The notes: a model not told the origin generated them from the letters alone. 39,800 nucleotides of DNA from Carboxylicivirga caseinilyticus (GCA_025499705.1 JAFMVE010000052.1:1-39800), one strand, 5' to 3'. Numbered from the stretch's first letter, positions 17,630-26,621 are shown. Made by a program: numbers and translations.

Positions 17630-19684
17630 ATGCATCGATTATTCTTTTTGCTTCTGCTTGTTCTGATGTGCAATTCAATTTTTGCACAATCCTTTAATCC
17701 TCAACAAAGAGCATATCTTTATCGCATCGTTCAAAAAACACCTGTTCTTTATCACAACCTTCATCAGTACTTTTTATTTAACAAGGAAAAATTCATTCAA
17801 CACACTGCCTATAAATCATATGTTGACTACAATGCAATTGAATATTACCAGATAAATAACCCAGATTCATTACAAATCGATTGGTCAGGAATAGCATTGA
17901 CTGATCCGGGTTTAATAGCAGAAGCCTCCACCCTTTTGGCGCTTTATGAGTTAAACGAGCAATTAAAAACCATTGTAAACAACGAACAATATGCAGATAA
18001 GCTTTATCTCATTTTTAAAACAAAACTCTCCAAAAATTTACCTTCTAAAATGAAGGATAAAAAGATGGATGAAATTCTTTTTACAATCATACATCCATCT
18101 CTACCTCTCAAGATTAAACTGCAAAAACTGAATGATTTTAAACTTGAACCCAAAACTCAGCAACACGTAATGAATCAATGGCGAATTGAGTTGAACAAAA
18201 CCATTGAGAAACGCAGTAAGACTTACTTCAATCTTATTAATCCAGCCAATAAGTTTGATCATTTACTGATGCTGGCTGCCGGGGAAGGGAGCGGAACAGC
18301 AGGTTTGCTATATGAGACTGAACCTCATCCGGATGGATCAAACAAGTCCTGGTATGGAAAAGCAATTGGACTGTTTACTTATGAGTTAGTTGCTCACAAT
18401 AATATGGTGAGTCCGAAAGACATACGCAGCACAGTCATTAAATTATCCAATGATGATGGAAAAGCTTTTCATTTCTCATTATGGGGTTTGAACTCAACAT
18501 TTAAACCTTTAGTAGTTATTACATGCAATAACAAGAGTTATCATTTGTTTTCTGATTTTAAAACAAAAATGTTATCTCCTGATGCTACCGAAGGTGAAGG
18601 TATTTCATATATCGACAGAATTAAACAATTACAAGAAGAATTGATTGATAAACCATTAGTTGAACTAAAATCTGAAGGCTCACTCCTGGCAATTCTTAAA
18701 AAAGAGTATCAAAGCAAAGCTGATATGGAAAGTAGATTGGAGAAACTGGGACTTGAGATTGACAGTTTACAAAAAATGAAACCCATTTCGGAAACCGCTA
18801 TCAATTATCGTCGAACATTGATTGATTCTCATTTAACAAATCTGACCAAAAAGGAAGTTAGAATAAAAGAGCTGGAAGACAAAGTTGCCAAAGAATACAA
18901 GCAATTAGATAACGCTCAACGCAAAATTGAGAAGATGGAAGCTTTACTTGGCCCGAATCCTCAAAGCTGGAAAAAAAAAGATGGCATTTATTATTTTGCT
19001 AATGGTGTTTGGTTTAACATAGCCAGTCAGGACCTGGTATTTCCGGATTCAATCAAGCCCAATGAAGTTAAAATAGACTTACTATCGGCCTCGTACAGTC
19101 TGCTTGGAGAACAACGCGACGAAATACAATTACTGGCAAATACGGTCTCTTCTCCAGAAATAAAAACACCTGAATCATCAGCAATAAAGGTTGATACCAT
19201 TCAGCTTAAACACTATTTTAATCCTGATGAATTTTCTATAAAAAAGGACCTTATTATTGATGCCCTTAATGATTCTTTGCCATCAATTGATATTGAAATC
19301 ATTATTCAACCTGCCATTGCTATAAATAGCAAAACTCAACATTATAAATACATAGAAAGAGAATTCGAACTTCCACTAACCCAATTTGGTAAACAGCGAT
19401 TAGTAAAAGCTGATCTTATAATTAATGGCGATTCTAAAAGGATTACAATTACCAGTTTCACTGATCCGGTTGCAACACGTTTATCACAATTACCATCAGA
19501 AATCAGGCAAAAACTGAACGTTCAAAATTATTCAAAAGAGAATAACAAATACCTAGCAATGCTACGTGCATTAGCATTTTTACAAAGACTTCCTATTTCA
19601 ATTGACAGTCATAACATCCTATTTCCTAAAGCTATAGAAGAGGAAGAATCAAAGCTATTATTCCAATACATAATGCATGATTAA
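17630..19684 (+). CDS. Large secreted protein of unknown function with coiled coil
   Basis: I do not recognise this 684-residue protein. It has a clear signal peptide (LFFLLLLVLMCNSIFAQ) and so acts in the periplasm or beyond. Residues about 21-340 form a mixed domain containing LAAGEGSGTAGLLYETEPHP and a helical segment. About 365-443 is strongly coiled-coil-like (heptads such as LEKLGLEIDSLQKM and VRIKELEDKVAKEYKQLDNA). About 450-684 is a mixed-structure C-terminal part with no visible T9SS tail. It is a single gene between a terminator and convergent oxyR. The stop codons of the two genes overlap in TTAA. Nothing nearby gives a function. Confidence 0.8.
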   Translation: MHRLFFLLLLVLMCNSIFAQSFNPQQRAYLYRIVQKTPVLYHNLHQYFLFNKEKFIQHTAYKSYVDYNAIEYYQINNPDSLQIDWSGIALTDPGLIAEASTLLALYELNEQLKTIVNNEQYADKLYLIFKTKLSKNLPSKMKDKKMDEILFTIIHPSLPLKIKLQKLNDFKLEPKTQQHVMNQWRIELNKTIEKRSKTYFNLINPANKFDHLLMLAAGEGSGTAGLLYETEPHPDGSNKSWYGKAIGLFTYELVAHNNMVSPKDIRSTVIKLSNDDGKAFHFSLWGLNSTFKPLVVITCNNKSYHLFSDFKTKMLSPDATEGEGISYIDRIKQLQEELIDKPLVELKSEGSLLAILKKEYQSKADMESRLEKLGLEIDSLQKMKPISETAINYRRTLIDSHLTNLTKKEVRIKELEDKVAKEYKQLDNAQRKIEKMEALLGPNPQSWKKKDGIYYFANGVWFNIASQDLVFPDSIKPNEVKIDLLSASYSLLGEQRDEIQLLANTVSSPEIKTPESSAIKVDTIQLKHYFNPDEFSIKKDLIIDALNDSLPSIDIEIIIQPAIAINSKTQHYKYIEREFELPLTQFGKQRLVKADLIINGDSKRITITSFTDPVATRLSQLPSEIRQKLNVQNYSKENNKYLAMLRALAFLQRLPISIDSHNILFPKAIEEEESKLLFQYIMHD

Positions 19685-20628
19685 CGCCATTCAACCACCA
19701 ATCCTCTTGATTTATCCAGCATCTCTTCAGGCACTTGCTGTTTAACTGATTCAATAAGTCTTTCGAGTAATATTTTTTTATAAAATGAACGGGAATAAAC
19801 CAGACTGACCTCGCGAACCGGAACAGGCAATTCAAATTCTTTGATATTTCGATGCATCTCAAAAGGTAACTCTTCTGCAGCCAGGCCGGGAAGTAAAGTA
19901 TATCCTCCTTCAGCATCTACCAGTTTACGTATCGTATCGAGCGATCCACTCTCGAAGTTAACCGGCATATCTTTTCGCATTTCATCTTTCACTTCGCAAA
20001 GGTTGAGAACCTGTGAGCGAAAGCAATGTCCTTCATCCATTAACCATAAACCATCCGAATCGAGCATCTCTGTTTTTAAATGCCCTTTGCTATATAAGGC
20101 ATGATCAGGATGGGCATAAATCAATATATCCTCATAAAAAAGAGGCTGTTCTACAATTCCATGTTCGTGCAATGGCGTTACCAGAATAGCAGCATCCAGC
20201 AAATCATGTTCAAGTTCTTCAACACACCTCTCCGTTACCATTTCTTTAAACGAAACAGTGACTAATGGATTATCACGTTTAAAAGCCCCCACAAAACGAG
20301 GCAACAGGTAAGGTGCCAGTGAAGGAATGATACCAACAGTAAGATCTCCCTCTATCCTGCCCGATTCTTCACGTACAATTTCCTCCATCCGATTGTATTC
20401 ACTTAAAATCTTACGAGCCTGATCTACAATCTTCTTACCCAGGAGCGTTGTAACGATGGGTTGTTTCGACCGGTCGAATATTACAATTCCTAATTGTTCT
20501 TCCGCCTTCTTAATCTGCATACTTAAAGTAGGCTGTGTAACAAAGCATTTTTCAGCTGCAACCGTAAATTGTTTGTAATTATCTACAGCTACTAAATATT
20601 CTATCTGTTGAAGATTAAGTCCAAGCAT
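19681..20628 (-). CDS. oxyR: Peroxide-sensing LysR-type regulator OxyR
   Basis: A 315-residue LysR-family regulator. Residues 1-60 are the winged helix-turn-helix (FTVAAEKCFVTQPTLSMQIKKAEEQLG). About 90-300 is the sensor domain. Cys202 (EGHCFRSQ) and Cys211 (LNLC) are nine residues apart, the same spacing as the redox pair Cys199/Cys208 of E. coli OxyR, which forms a disulfide on exposure to hydrogen peroxide. The preceding LMDEGHC context also matches OxyR. It is divergently transcribed from dps, the classic OxyR target in Bacteroides. The stop codon overlaps that of the convergent upstream gene. Confidence 0.95.
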   Translation of the reverse strand: MLGLNLQQIEYLVAVDNYKQFTVAAEKCFVTQPTLSMQIKKAEEQLGIVIFDRSKQPIVTTLLGKKIVDQARKILSEYNRMEEIVREESGRIEGDLTVGIIPSLAPYLLPRFVGAFKRDNPLVTVSFKEMVTERCVEELEHDLLDAAILVTPLHEHGIVEQPLFYEDILIYAHPDHALYSKGHLKTEMLDSDGLWLMDEGHCFRSQVLNLCEVKDEMRKDMPVNFESGSLDTIRKLVDAEGGYTLLPGLAAEELPFEMHRNIKEFELPVPVREVSLVYSRSFYKKILLERLIESVKQQVPEEMLDKSRGLVVEWR

Positions 20629-20660
20629 TTGAATTTCAATTTATATAAATATCATCGATA

Positions 20661-20668
20661 CAAATATA
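20661..20668 (-). promoter_or_regulatory. -7 box of oxyR
   Basis: The minus-strand reading is TATATTTG, an exact TAnnTTTG match, 33 bases before the oxyR ATG. It lies only 12 bases from the dps -33 element, so the two promoters are interleaved and one bound regulator could affect both. Confidence 0.6.
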
Positions 20669-20679
20669 AAAATTATCTA

Positions 20680-20711
20680 TTTGATTGATGATGTATAACT
20701 TGATACATTTG
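20680..20711 (+). promoter_or_regulatory. dps promoter
   Basis: TTTG (20680-20683) and TACATTTG (20704-20711) are separated by 20 bases, a full match to the Bacteroidota -33/-7 promoter. The ATG lies 47 bases beyond the -7 box. No textbook OxyR tetranucleotide array (ATAG-N7-CTAT) is obvious, though the region is AT-rich enough to hide a degenerate one. Confidence 0.75.
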
Positions 20712-20757
20712 TAATACAAAATGAAACAAGATATATAAACAATTAAAACACAATATT

Positions 20758-21240
20758 ATGAAAACGATGAATGAACTACTTGGAATGAAAACTGAACAAA
20801 GCATAGATCTAACAAATAAATTAAACGGACTTTTGGCAAACTACCAGTTATACTATCAGAATCTGAGAGGTTTTCACTGGAATGTAAAAGGAGAAAAATT
20901 CTTTGAACTTCATACAAAATTTGAAGAATTGTACGATGATGCTGTACTTAAGATAGATGAGATTGCAGAGCGAATATTAACTTTAGGAGGAACTCCCCTT
21001 CACACTTTTAATGATTACATCATCAAGAGTGAAATTGCCGAGCAAAAGAACGTATCCAACGGAATAGAATGCATGCAAAATACTTTGGAAAATCTTGCTA
21101 CCATTGTTCGATTAGAAAAAGGCATTTTGCCTGTTGCTCAGGAAGCTGAAGACGAAGGTACTTTAACATTACTAACGGACTATATTAGTCAACAGGAGAA
21201 AGTGATGTGGATGCTAAAAGCCTGGTTAAGCAGATCATAA
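20758..21240 (+). CDS. dps: Dps ferritin-like DNA-protection protein
   Basis: A 160-residue mini-ferritin that forms a dodecameric shell, oxidises Fe(II) with hydrogen peroxide and stores the iron, protecting DNA from Fenton damage. The ferroxidase residues lie in the expected places: RGFHWNVKG and FELHTKFEELYDDAVLKIDEIAERI. The late SQQEKVMWMLKAWL helix is also typical. The length is normal. The N-terminus is short with few lysines, so DNA binding through a basic tail is not obvious. It is divergent from oxyR, with a consensus promoter and its own terminator, consistent with peroxide induction. Confidence 0.95.
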   Translation: MKTMNELLGMKTEQSIDLTNKLNGLLANYQLYYQNLRGFHWNVKGEKFFELHTKFEELYDDAVLKIDEIAERILTLGGTPLHTFNDYIIKSEIAEQKNVSNGIECMQNTLENLATIVRLEKGILPVAQEAEDEGTLTLLTDYISQQEKVMWMLKAWLSRS

Positions 21241-21266
21241 GACCGCATATTTTTAACCTACATGAA

Positions 21267-21300
21267 AAAGACTTGCCACTATTGGCAGGTCTTTCTTGTT
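21267..21300 (+). terminator. Intrinsic terminator after dps
   Basis: AAAGACTTGCC (21267-21277) pairs with GGCAGGTCTTT (21284-21294) with one G-U pair, and a T-rich tail follows. Confidence 0.85.
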
Positions 21301-21558
21301 TTGCTCAGAATGAATGACCATTAATACCAACTCAAGATACTTTCAGAGACTTATATATCTCTGGTTTTTTAGAACAATTACTATTACGTATTTATACTAC
21401 CTTAACTACGTACTTACACCCAAAATACGCTATATATCAACATTTTAATACTCAATTAATTGTTGAGAATATTATCAGATTGTACTTTTCGAACACATTT
21501 TTTTAAATACAAACCGTGTTTTGATGCTTACACAAGAAGGATCAATTCGAAAACGAAA
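21301..21558. other. Leader region of the TonB-dependent receptor gene
   Basis: About 260 AT-rich bases with no gene. An open frame runs upstream of the receptor start from 21460, but it lacks a signal-peptide-like sequence and is not taken as coding. No exact TAnnTTTG box or recognisable iron-box was found. Confidence 0.4.
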
Positions 21559-24114
21559 ATGATGAAAAGAACAACACTATTAATATGCTTACTATTGTTA
21601 GCTTGTATTTTTCCTTTATTTGCTCAAACAAATATTGTGGGCAAAATTTATGATGAAAGCACATCTGATCCACTAATTGGAGCTGCTATTCAAATCAAAG
21701 ATTCACAAACAGGAACAATTACTAACGAATATGGCGAATTTACACTTGAAACTGATAAGGCATTACCTGTAACACTGGTACTGTCTTATCTGGGATATAC
21801 TACTAACGAGATTGAAATTAACACTGGTGATGCACAAGTGATCTATTTAAAATCGAGCAGCACCTCATTAAACGAATTCACGGTAACATCACGAAGAAGG
21901 CAGGAAGAACTTCAAAAAGTTCCAATTCCTATTGCTGTTATAGGTGTTAAGGAAATAGGTAATTCAGTCTCTTTTAATGTAAACAGGATTAAAGAACTGG
22001 TTCCATCTGTCCAGCTCTATTCATCCAATCCACGAAATACTACTTTAAACATCAGAGGACTGGGATCAACCTTTGGTTTAACAAATGATGGTATTGATCC
22101 CGGCGTTGGTTTTTATGTTGACGGGGTATATTATGCCCGCCCTGCTGCAACCACTTTAGACTTTATCGATGTTAAGCAGATTGAAGTAATAAGAGGACAG
22201 CAAGGAACTTTATTTGGAAAAAATACAACAGCAGGGACGTTTAATATTACAAGTAAACTTCCTTCTTTTGAAAACGCGGCAACATTTGAACAATCTTTTG
22301 GTAATTATGGATTCATACAAACTAAAAGCTCGGTAACCGGCCCTATAATTAAAGATTTACTGGCTATGAGAATATCATTTAGCGGAACACAACGCGATGG
22401 TACAATCTACAATACTGCAACAGAAAAATTCACCAACACACTTAATAACCAAGGAGTAAGATGTCAGTTTTTATATATACCACAAGATAAGTTCAAGATG
22501 ATTTTTTCTGCAGATTTTACCCGTCAACGACCCGATGGATACGCACAGGTATTTGCAGGTGTTGCTCCAACACAACGAGCTGAATTCAGACAATTCGAAA
22601 ACATTATTGCAGATTTGAACTACCATCTTCCAAGTCAAAACCCATTCGACAGAATAATCGACCATGATACTCCCTGGAGTTCCAACCAGGATATGGGTGG
22701 TATTACATTCAATATTGACCGGGAATTTACCCGTGGAACATTAACTGCAACAACTGCCTGGAGATACTGGCACTGGGATCCATCCAATGACAGGGATTTT
22801 ACCGGTTTATCGGCTATAGCAAGATCTCAGGCGCCCTCTTTTCACAATCAATATTCCCAGGAAATTAGATATGCAGGTGATTTCAACAATAATATCAGTG
22901 GAGTTATCGGGCTTTTTGCATTCTATCAACAACTGCGAGCGGATGGAGCACATATATTGGAAGCAGGTTCGGATCAATGGCGATTTGTCCAGGATACCCA
23001 AGACCCATTATGGCAAACACCCGGTTTATTAGATGGATACACACAAGAAACCAAACCCGGTTTTAATAATTTCAGTGGAGCTTTATTTGGACAACTGGAA
23101 TGGAACATCACTGAAAAACTAAGTATCTTACCTGGACTTAGATTAAACTATGATATGAAAGAAGTGGATTTTGAAAGAACAGTAAGCGGTGGTTTAGAAA
23201 CCGATAATCCTGATTTAATCAAATTACAGCGAAAAGTATTTAAACCACTTTCATTTCAAACTAATACTGATGACTGGAATCTATCCGGTAACCTTACTCT
23301 GAAACATCAACTTTTGCCTTCAACCAATCTGTTTGGAACCTATTCGTTAGGATTTAAACCTGTTGGTTTAAATCTGGGTGGAATTCCTTCTGAAAACGGA
23401 GAACCAATGCTGGAATTAGCTGTCATTAAGCCTGAAAAGGTTAATCATTTTGAATTAGGTATCAAATCGAATCCAATAAAAGGTATCGACCTTAATATAA
23501 CAGTTTACTCAACCCATATAAATAATTATCAAACCAATGTGCGTTCAGCTGAACTAGGTGTTTCGAGAGGTTATTTGGCCAATGCTGAAAAAGTACAGGT
23601 GGATGGTGTTGAAATCGAAATGTATTACAGCAGCAGTAGTTTCTACCGAATAAACTCATCACTCAGTTATAATGATGGCAGATATATATCTTTTAAAAAT
23701 GCACCCGTACCACTTGAAGAAACCGGAGGTGCAGATTATAAGGATATTTCAGGTGAGACTCTCCCTGGTATTTCAAATTGGGCAACGACAGTAAATATGG
23801 AACTTTTTAAGACTGGCAGGTTCATGACGAAGAACGGAGAATACTTCTTCGGAGCTGATATTTTTTACCGATCATCCTTTTCATCCAGTCCTTCAGCTTC
23901 GAAGTATTTGAATATTGATGGATATTCACTCATAAACAGTCGTATCGGATTCAGATCAAGCAAAGGATTAACCACTTTTATATGGGGGCGGAATATCTTT
24001 GATACCAACTATTTTGAACAGCTTTTACCTGCTGGTGGAAATGCCGGACATTATGCCGCTGTACTTGGAGATCCCAGAACTTATGGTATAACTTTAAGAT
24101 ATTCATTTAATTAA
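21559..24114 (+). CDS. TonB-dependent outer-membrane receptor
   Basis: An 851-residue receptor that takes up a substrate across the outer membrane using TonB energy. With the start at 21559 the signal is MMKRTTLLICLLLL...PLFAQ. It is followed by a carboxypeptidase-regulatory-like domain (IVGKIYDESTSDPLIGAAIQ). The plug domain shows LNIRGLGSTFGLTNDGIDPG, GFYVDGVYYARP and QIEVIRGQQGTLFGKNTTAG, and the 22-strand barrel ends in an aromatic (RYSFN). The plug resembles the iron-complex (pesticin/yersiniabactin-like) group rather than SusC, and no SusD gene follows. The substrate is unknown; a siderophore is the leading guess. It converges on the siroheme genes across a shared terminator. Confidence 0.9.
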   Translation: MMKRTTLLICLLLLACIFPLFAQTNIVGKIYDESTSDPLIGAAIQIKDSQTGTITNEYGEFTLETDKALPVTLVLSYLGYTTNEIEINTGDAQVIYLKSSSTSLNEFTVTSRRRQEELQKVPIPIAVIGVKEIGNSVSFNVNRIKELVPSVQLYSSNPRNTTLNIRGLGSTFGLTNDGIDPGVGFYVDGVYYARPAATTLDFIDVKQIEVIRGQQGTLFGKNTTAGTFNITSKLPSFENAATFEQSFGNYGFIQTKSSVTGPIIKDLLAMRISFSGTQRDGTIYNTATEKFTNTLNNQGVRCQFLYIPQDKFKMIFSADFTRQRPDGYAQVFAGVAPTQRAEFRQFENIIADLNYHLPSQNPFDRIIDHDTPWSSNQDMGGITFNIDREFTRGTLTATTAWRYWHWDPSNDRDFTGLSAIARSQAPSFHNQYSQEIRYAGDFNNNISGVIGLFAFYQQLRADGAHILEAGSDQWRFVQDTQDPLWQTPGLLDGYTQETKPGFNNFSGALFGQLEWNITEKLSILPGLRLNYDMKEVDFERTVSGGLETDNPDLIKLQRKVFKPLSFQTNTDDWNLSGNLTLKHQLLPSTNLFGTYSLGFKPVGLNLGGIPSENGEPMLELAVIKPEKVNHFELGIKSNPIKGIDLNITVYSTHINNYQTNVRSAELGVSRGYLANAEKVQVDGVEIEMYYSSSSFYRINSSLSYNDGRYISFKNAPVPLEETGGADYKDISGETLPGISNWATTVNMELFKTGRFMTKNGEYFFGADIFYRSSFSSSPSASKYLNIDGYSLINSRIGFRSSKGLTTFIWGRNIFDTNYFEQLLPAGGNAGHYAAVLGDPRTYGITLRYSFN

Positions 24115-24137
24115 AGCAATAAACATTGATGCAAAAA

Positions 24138-24165
24138 GAAAAGATCTGGAATTGCAGATCTTTTC
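24138..24165. terminator. Bidirectional intrinsic terminator
   Basis: GAAAAGATCTG (24138-24148) and CAGATCTTTTC (24155-24165) form a perfect 11-bp stem with a 6-base loop. Read on the minus strand, the stem is followed by five T. It lies between the convergent receptor and cobA-hemD genes and can end both. Confidence 0.82.
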
Positions 24166-24187
24166 TAAACACAATATCAAACTATTA

Positions 24188-25849
24188 TTAACTCGCAAAA
24201 ACTTCTTTATACAACTGACTAAAAATATGTTCTGCTGTTTCACCTCGACATATTGGAACCAAATGAGAAGGAAATGAACCATAAAACTCAAAGAAATGCT
24301 TAATGGTTGTTGGTGAGGTAAAAACAACACCTGTAAATTCATCCAGATTATGTCTTACTGCATTTTCGGGAATCATATTCTCATATAAACAAAGTTCCTT
24401 TACTTTATTACCCAGTAATCTTAACCCCTCAGGCAACTTCTCAAATCGTTGAACCGAACAAGGCAACAAAATCCGTTCTCCTCTCACCTCATCATTCTCA
24501 AAAACCTTTAACATGGCCGCAATATTATTTTGTGAAGTCTCCGGAGGAATTCGAAGTCCATATTTCTTTAATTTGGCTGAGGTAGAACGACCGATAGATG
24601 AAATTTTAAGTCCATGCAAAGCTCTGGCATCCAATCCCAGATTATATAAAGCTTTAAAAAACTCCTTAACAGCAAAAGGACTCGCAAAAATCAACCGGTC
24701 AAATGTGTTGAGATTTTTTAGTAAATCAATTTCACAATGATTAGGTTCTATTGATTTGATGTCAATCATCGGATTATGAACAACCATACCTCCATCCTTA
24801 TAATCATTTACATCAGAACCGGTATACAGCCATTTCTGACCAAGAGATTTCACATTTTCAGTTGCTGTATGTCCAACAATCACCAGGCAAGGTGCAGGTA
24901 GCAATTCTTCTTCACGCTGCAACTGATCAAGTGTATATCGTTTAATTTCTTTTGCTGGCAAAGATGCATTTCGTATGGCTGCCACAGGAATATTAGCAGG
25001 CCAACCTTCCTTAATCAACCTTTTCGCCCATTTCTTTTGTTGTGACGCCGCCATATAAAACACCAATGTATCAGCGTGCGGCAGGTTATTATGTAAGGCA
25101 TCATGTCCTAAAGCAAATGCCACCGACGTACTTAATCCTCTTGATGTAAGAGGAATAACACCATCTGCCGCTGCTGCCAATGCAGCAGTAATGCCCGGCA
25201 CTATTTCAGCTTCAATAAATCGTTGATCTAAATAATGATATTCTTCTCCACCTCTTCCAAAAATAAGCGGATCACCACCTTTTATACGTACCACTTTATT
25301 TCCGCTAATCGCAGCCTGATAAAGTAGTTCGTTTATATTTTCCTGTCGTGCACTATGCTGACCTTTGCGTTTACCGACATAACGTTTTTCACCCTTAAAC
25401 TGATCTAAATAAGTCTGGTCAATCAGATCATCATAGAATATTACATCAGCTTCCTGTAATAAACGATGAGCTTTAATAGTAAGTAGCTCCGGATTACCCG
25501 GACCAAATCCTACAATATGAACCTGACCATATTTTCGACGCTGATCAATTGACCAAAAATCGAACTGCAATTCCTTTAGCGAAATAAGAACCAACGTCTC
25601 TTTCTCAGGTCCGTTTAATACAGCCTGTATTTTTACCCCCTCGGGCAAAGTCACATCAATCTTATCCCGTTGAACTAAAACCAAATCAACATCTCCCATG
25701 TACAACATCATCAGCTCTTCTGTTCCCAAACGCTTTTTGGCATTGGCAAAATTCCACTGAAGTTTAGTCTGAGCAGGCAATGCTGATTCAATCTCAGGCA
25801 AAACATTATCCAAAACCGGCTCATAGCTTTTTAAAATGACTTCGTACAT
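24188..25849 (-). CDS. cobA-hemD: Uroporphyrinogen-III methyltransferase / uroporphyrinogen-III synthase fusion
   Basis: A 553-residue fusion for siroheme synthesis. Residues about 109-345 are the SAM-dependent methyltransferase (VHIVGFGPGNPELLT, VVRIKGGDPLIFGRGGEE, VPGITAALAAAA, PLTSRG) that makes precorrin-2. About 368-553 is uroporphyrinogen-III synthase (RLIFASPFAVKEFF, GVVFTSPTTIKHFFEF). Residues 1-108 are unusual. GTEELMMLYMGDVDLVLVQ and VTLPEGVKIQAVLNG resemble part of domain 1 of porphobilinogen deaminase (HemC), but the conserved catalytic Asp is not kept in a simple alignment and the dipyrromethane Cys domain is absent. This looks like a non-catalytic remnant. It is the last gene of the cysJ-cysI block, 27 bases after the dehydrogenase gene. 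Confidence 0.9.
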   Translation of the reverse strand: MYEVILKSYEPVLDNVLPEIESALPAQTKLQWNFANAKKRLGTEELMMLYMGDVDLVLVQRDKIDVTLPEGVKIQAVLNGPEKETLVLISLKELQFDFWSIDQRRKYGQVHIVGFGPGNPELLTIKAHRLLQEADVIFYDDLIDQTYLDQFKGEKRYVGKRKGQHSARQENINELLYQAAISGNKVVRIKGGDPLIFGRGGEEYHYLDQRFIEAEIVPGITAALAAAADGVIPLTSRGLSTSVAFALGHDALHNNLPHADTLVFYMAASQQKKWAKRLIKEGWPANIPVAAIRNASLPAKEIKRYTLDQLQREEELLPAPCLVIVGHTATENVKSLGQKWLYTGSDVNDYKDGGMVVHNPMIDIKSIEPNHCEIDLLKNLNTFDRLIFASPFAVKEFFKALYNLGLDARALHGLKISSIGRSTSAKLKKYGLRIPPETSQNNIAAMLKVFENDEVRGERILLPCSVQRFEKLPEGLRLLGNKVKELCLYENMIPENAVRHNLDEFTGVVFTSPTTIKHFFEFYGSFPSHLVPICRGETAEHIFSQLYKEVFAS

Positions 25850-25876
25850 AATATGAATGGTTTTAATGGTTACTAA

Positions 25877-26359
25877 TTAAAAACGAGACTCTTCTTTAGA
25901 CTTTACTTCCGGAAGTTCTCCATTCTCTCCTAATTCTCTTATTTTATTTCTCCAGTTAATAGCTGCATAAACATTTTCACCATTTGAACTGACAGCTACC
26001 GTCATTTGATCTTTCTTATAGATGGCAGGTGAAATAAAATCGCAGTTGGAAGGTTTATCAACAACATTTACCAGACATCTGTAATTTAAAGCATCAGCCC
26101 TTATCTGACTATTGAGTTCGTGGTTATTGGTTGCTGCATATACCAATAGATGACCTTTTAAATCGGCAGGTTCGTAAGCTTTTTCAACGATCTCGATAAA
26201 TCCTCTTTCCCTGATTTCATCAACAACATCTAACGCAATTATTTTAATATTATGTGTAAACTTTTCGAGAGATTCTATTTTGTGGATAGCCACTTTTCCT
26301 CCTCCAATTATTAAAATGGACTCTCTTTCTATGTCAATTGCAACCGGTAAAAAATTCAT
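25877..26359 (-). CDS. sirC: Precorrin-2 dehydrogenase (siroheme synthase N-terminal type)
   Basis: A 160-residue NAD-dependent enzyme that oxidises precorrin-2 to sirohydrochlorin. The Rossmann motif IIGGGKVA is at about residues 18-24, and the conserved NVVDKPSNCDFISPA block is at about 98-112, where Asp101 matches the key Asp of CysG/Met8. It is shorter than full CysG or Met8 because the C-terminal helical domain is missing, so iron insertion may need another protein. It lies 22 bases after the DUF2061 gene and before cobA-hemD, so it feeds siroheme to the sulfite reductase encoded upstream in the same block. Confidence 0.88.
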   Translation of the reverse strand: MNFLPVAIDIERESILIIGGGKVAIHKIESLEKFTHNIKIIALDVVDEIRERGFIEIVEKAYEPADLKGHLLVYAATNNHELNSQIRADALNYRCLVNVVDKPSNCDFISPAIYKKDQMTVAVSSNGENVYAAINWRNKIRELGENGELPEVKSKEESRF

Positions 26360-26381
26360 ATCTCAATACATTAAATAATTT

Positions 26382-26612
26382 CTAAATCTGATATTCCGGA
26401 TCTGCCATCTTTTCTCGTCCCAGCTTAATTCTGTTCCATACACGCTCGTGTAAATAATAAAGCAACAGTTTAGTAAAAACCTCTACACCACTTATGGAAG
26501 CTGCAATTCCCACTTTCCCTGTTATCAGGTACGAAACCAGAAAAGTATCTATCGTTCCGGTTATTCGCCATGAGATAGTTTTAACAATGCTCCTGTATCT
26601 TTTTTCCTTCAT
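26382..26612 (-). CDS. DUF2061 small membrane protein
   Basis: A 76-residue protein with two hydrophobic segments (SWRITGTIDTFLVSYLITG and GIAASISGVEVFTKLLLYYLHERVW). The pattern 'R.i.KtiSWRi.Gt.dTf..s...tG....A..i...E..tK..LYy.HER.W' is the DUF2061 signature. The function is unknown. DUF2061 genes recur beside sulfate and sulfite assimilation genes, which fits this position between cysI and sirC with gaps of 9 and 22 bases. A role in transport or in housing the reductase is a guess. Confidence 0.85.
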   Translation of the reverse strand: MKEKRYRSIVKTISWRITGTIDTFLVSYLITGKVGIAASISGVEVFTKLLLYYLHERVWNRIKLGREKMADPEYQI

Positions 26613-26621
26613 AGCTGCAGA

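Noticed and set aside
21460-21558. 33-residue N-terminal extension of the TonB-dependent receptor
   Set aside because: The ATG at 21559 begins a proper signal peptide. The upstream residues would block it.
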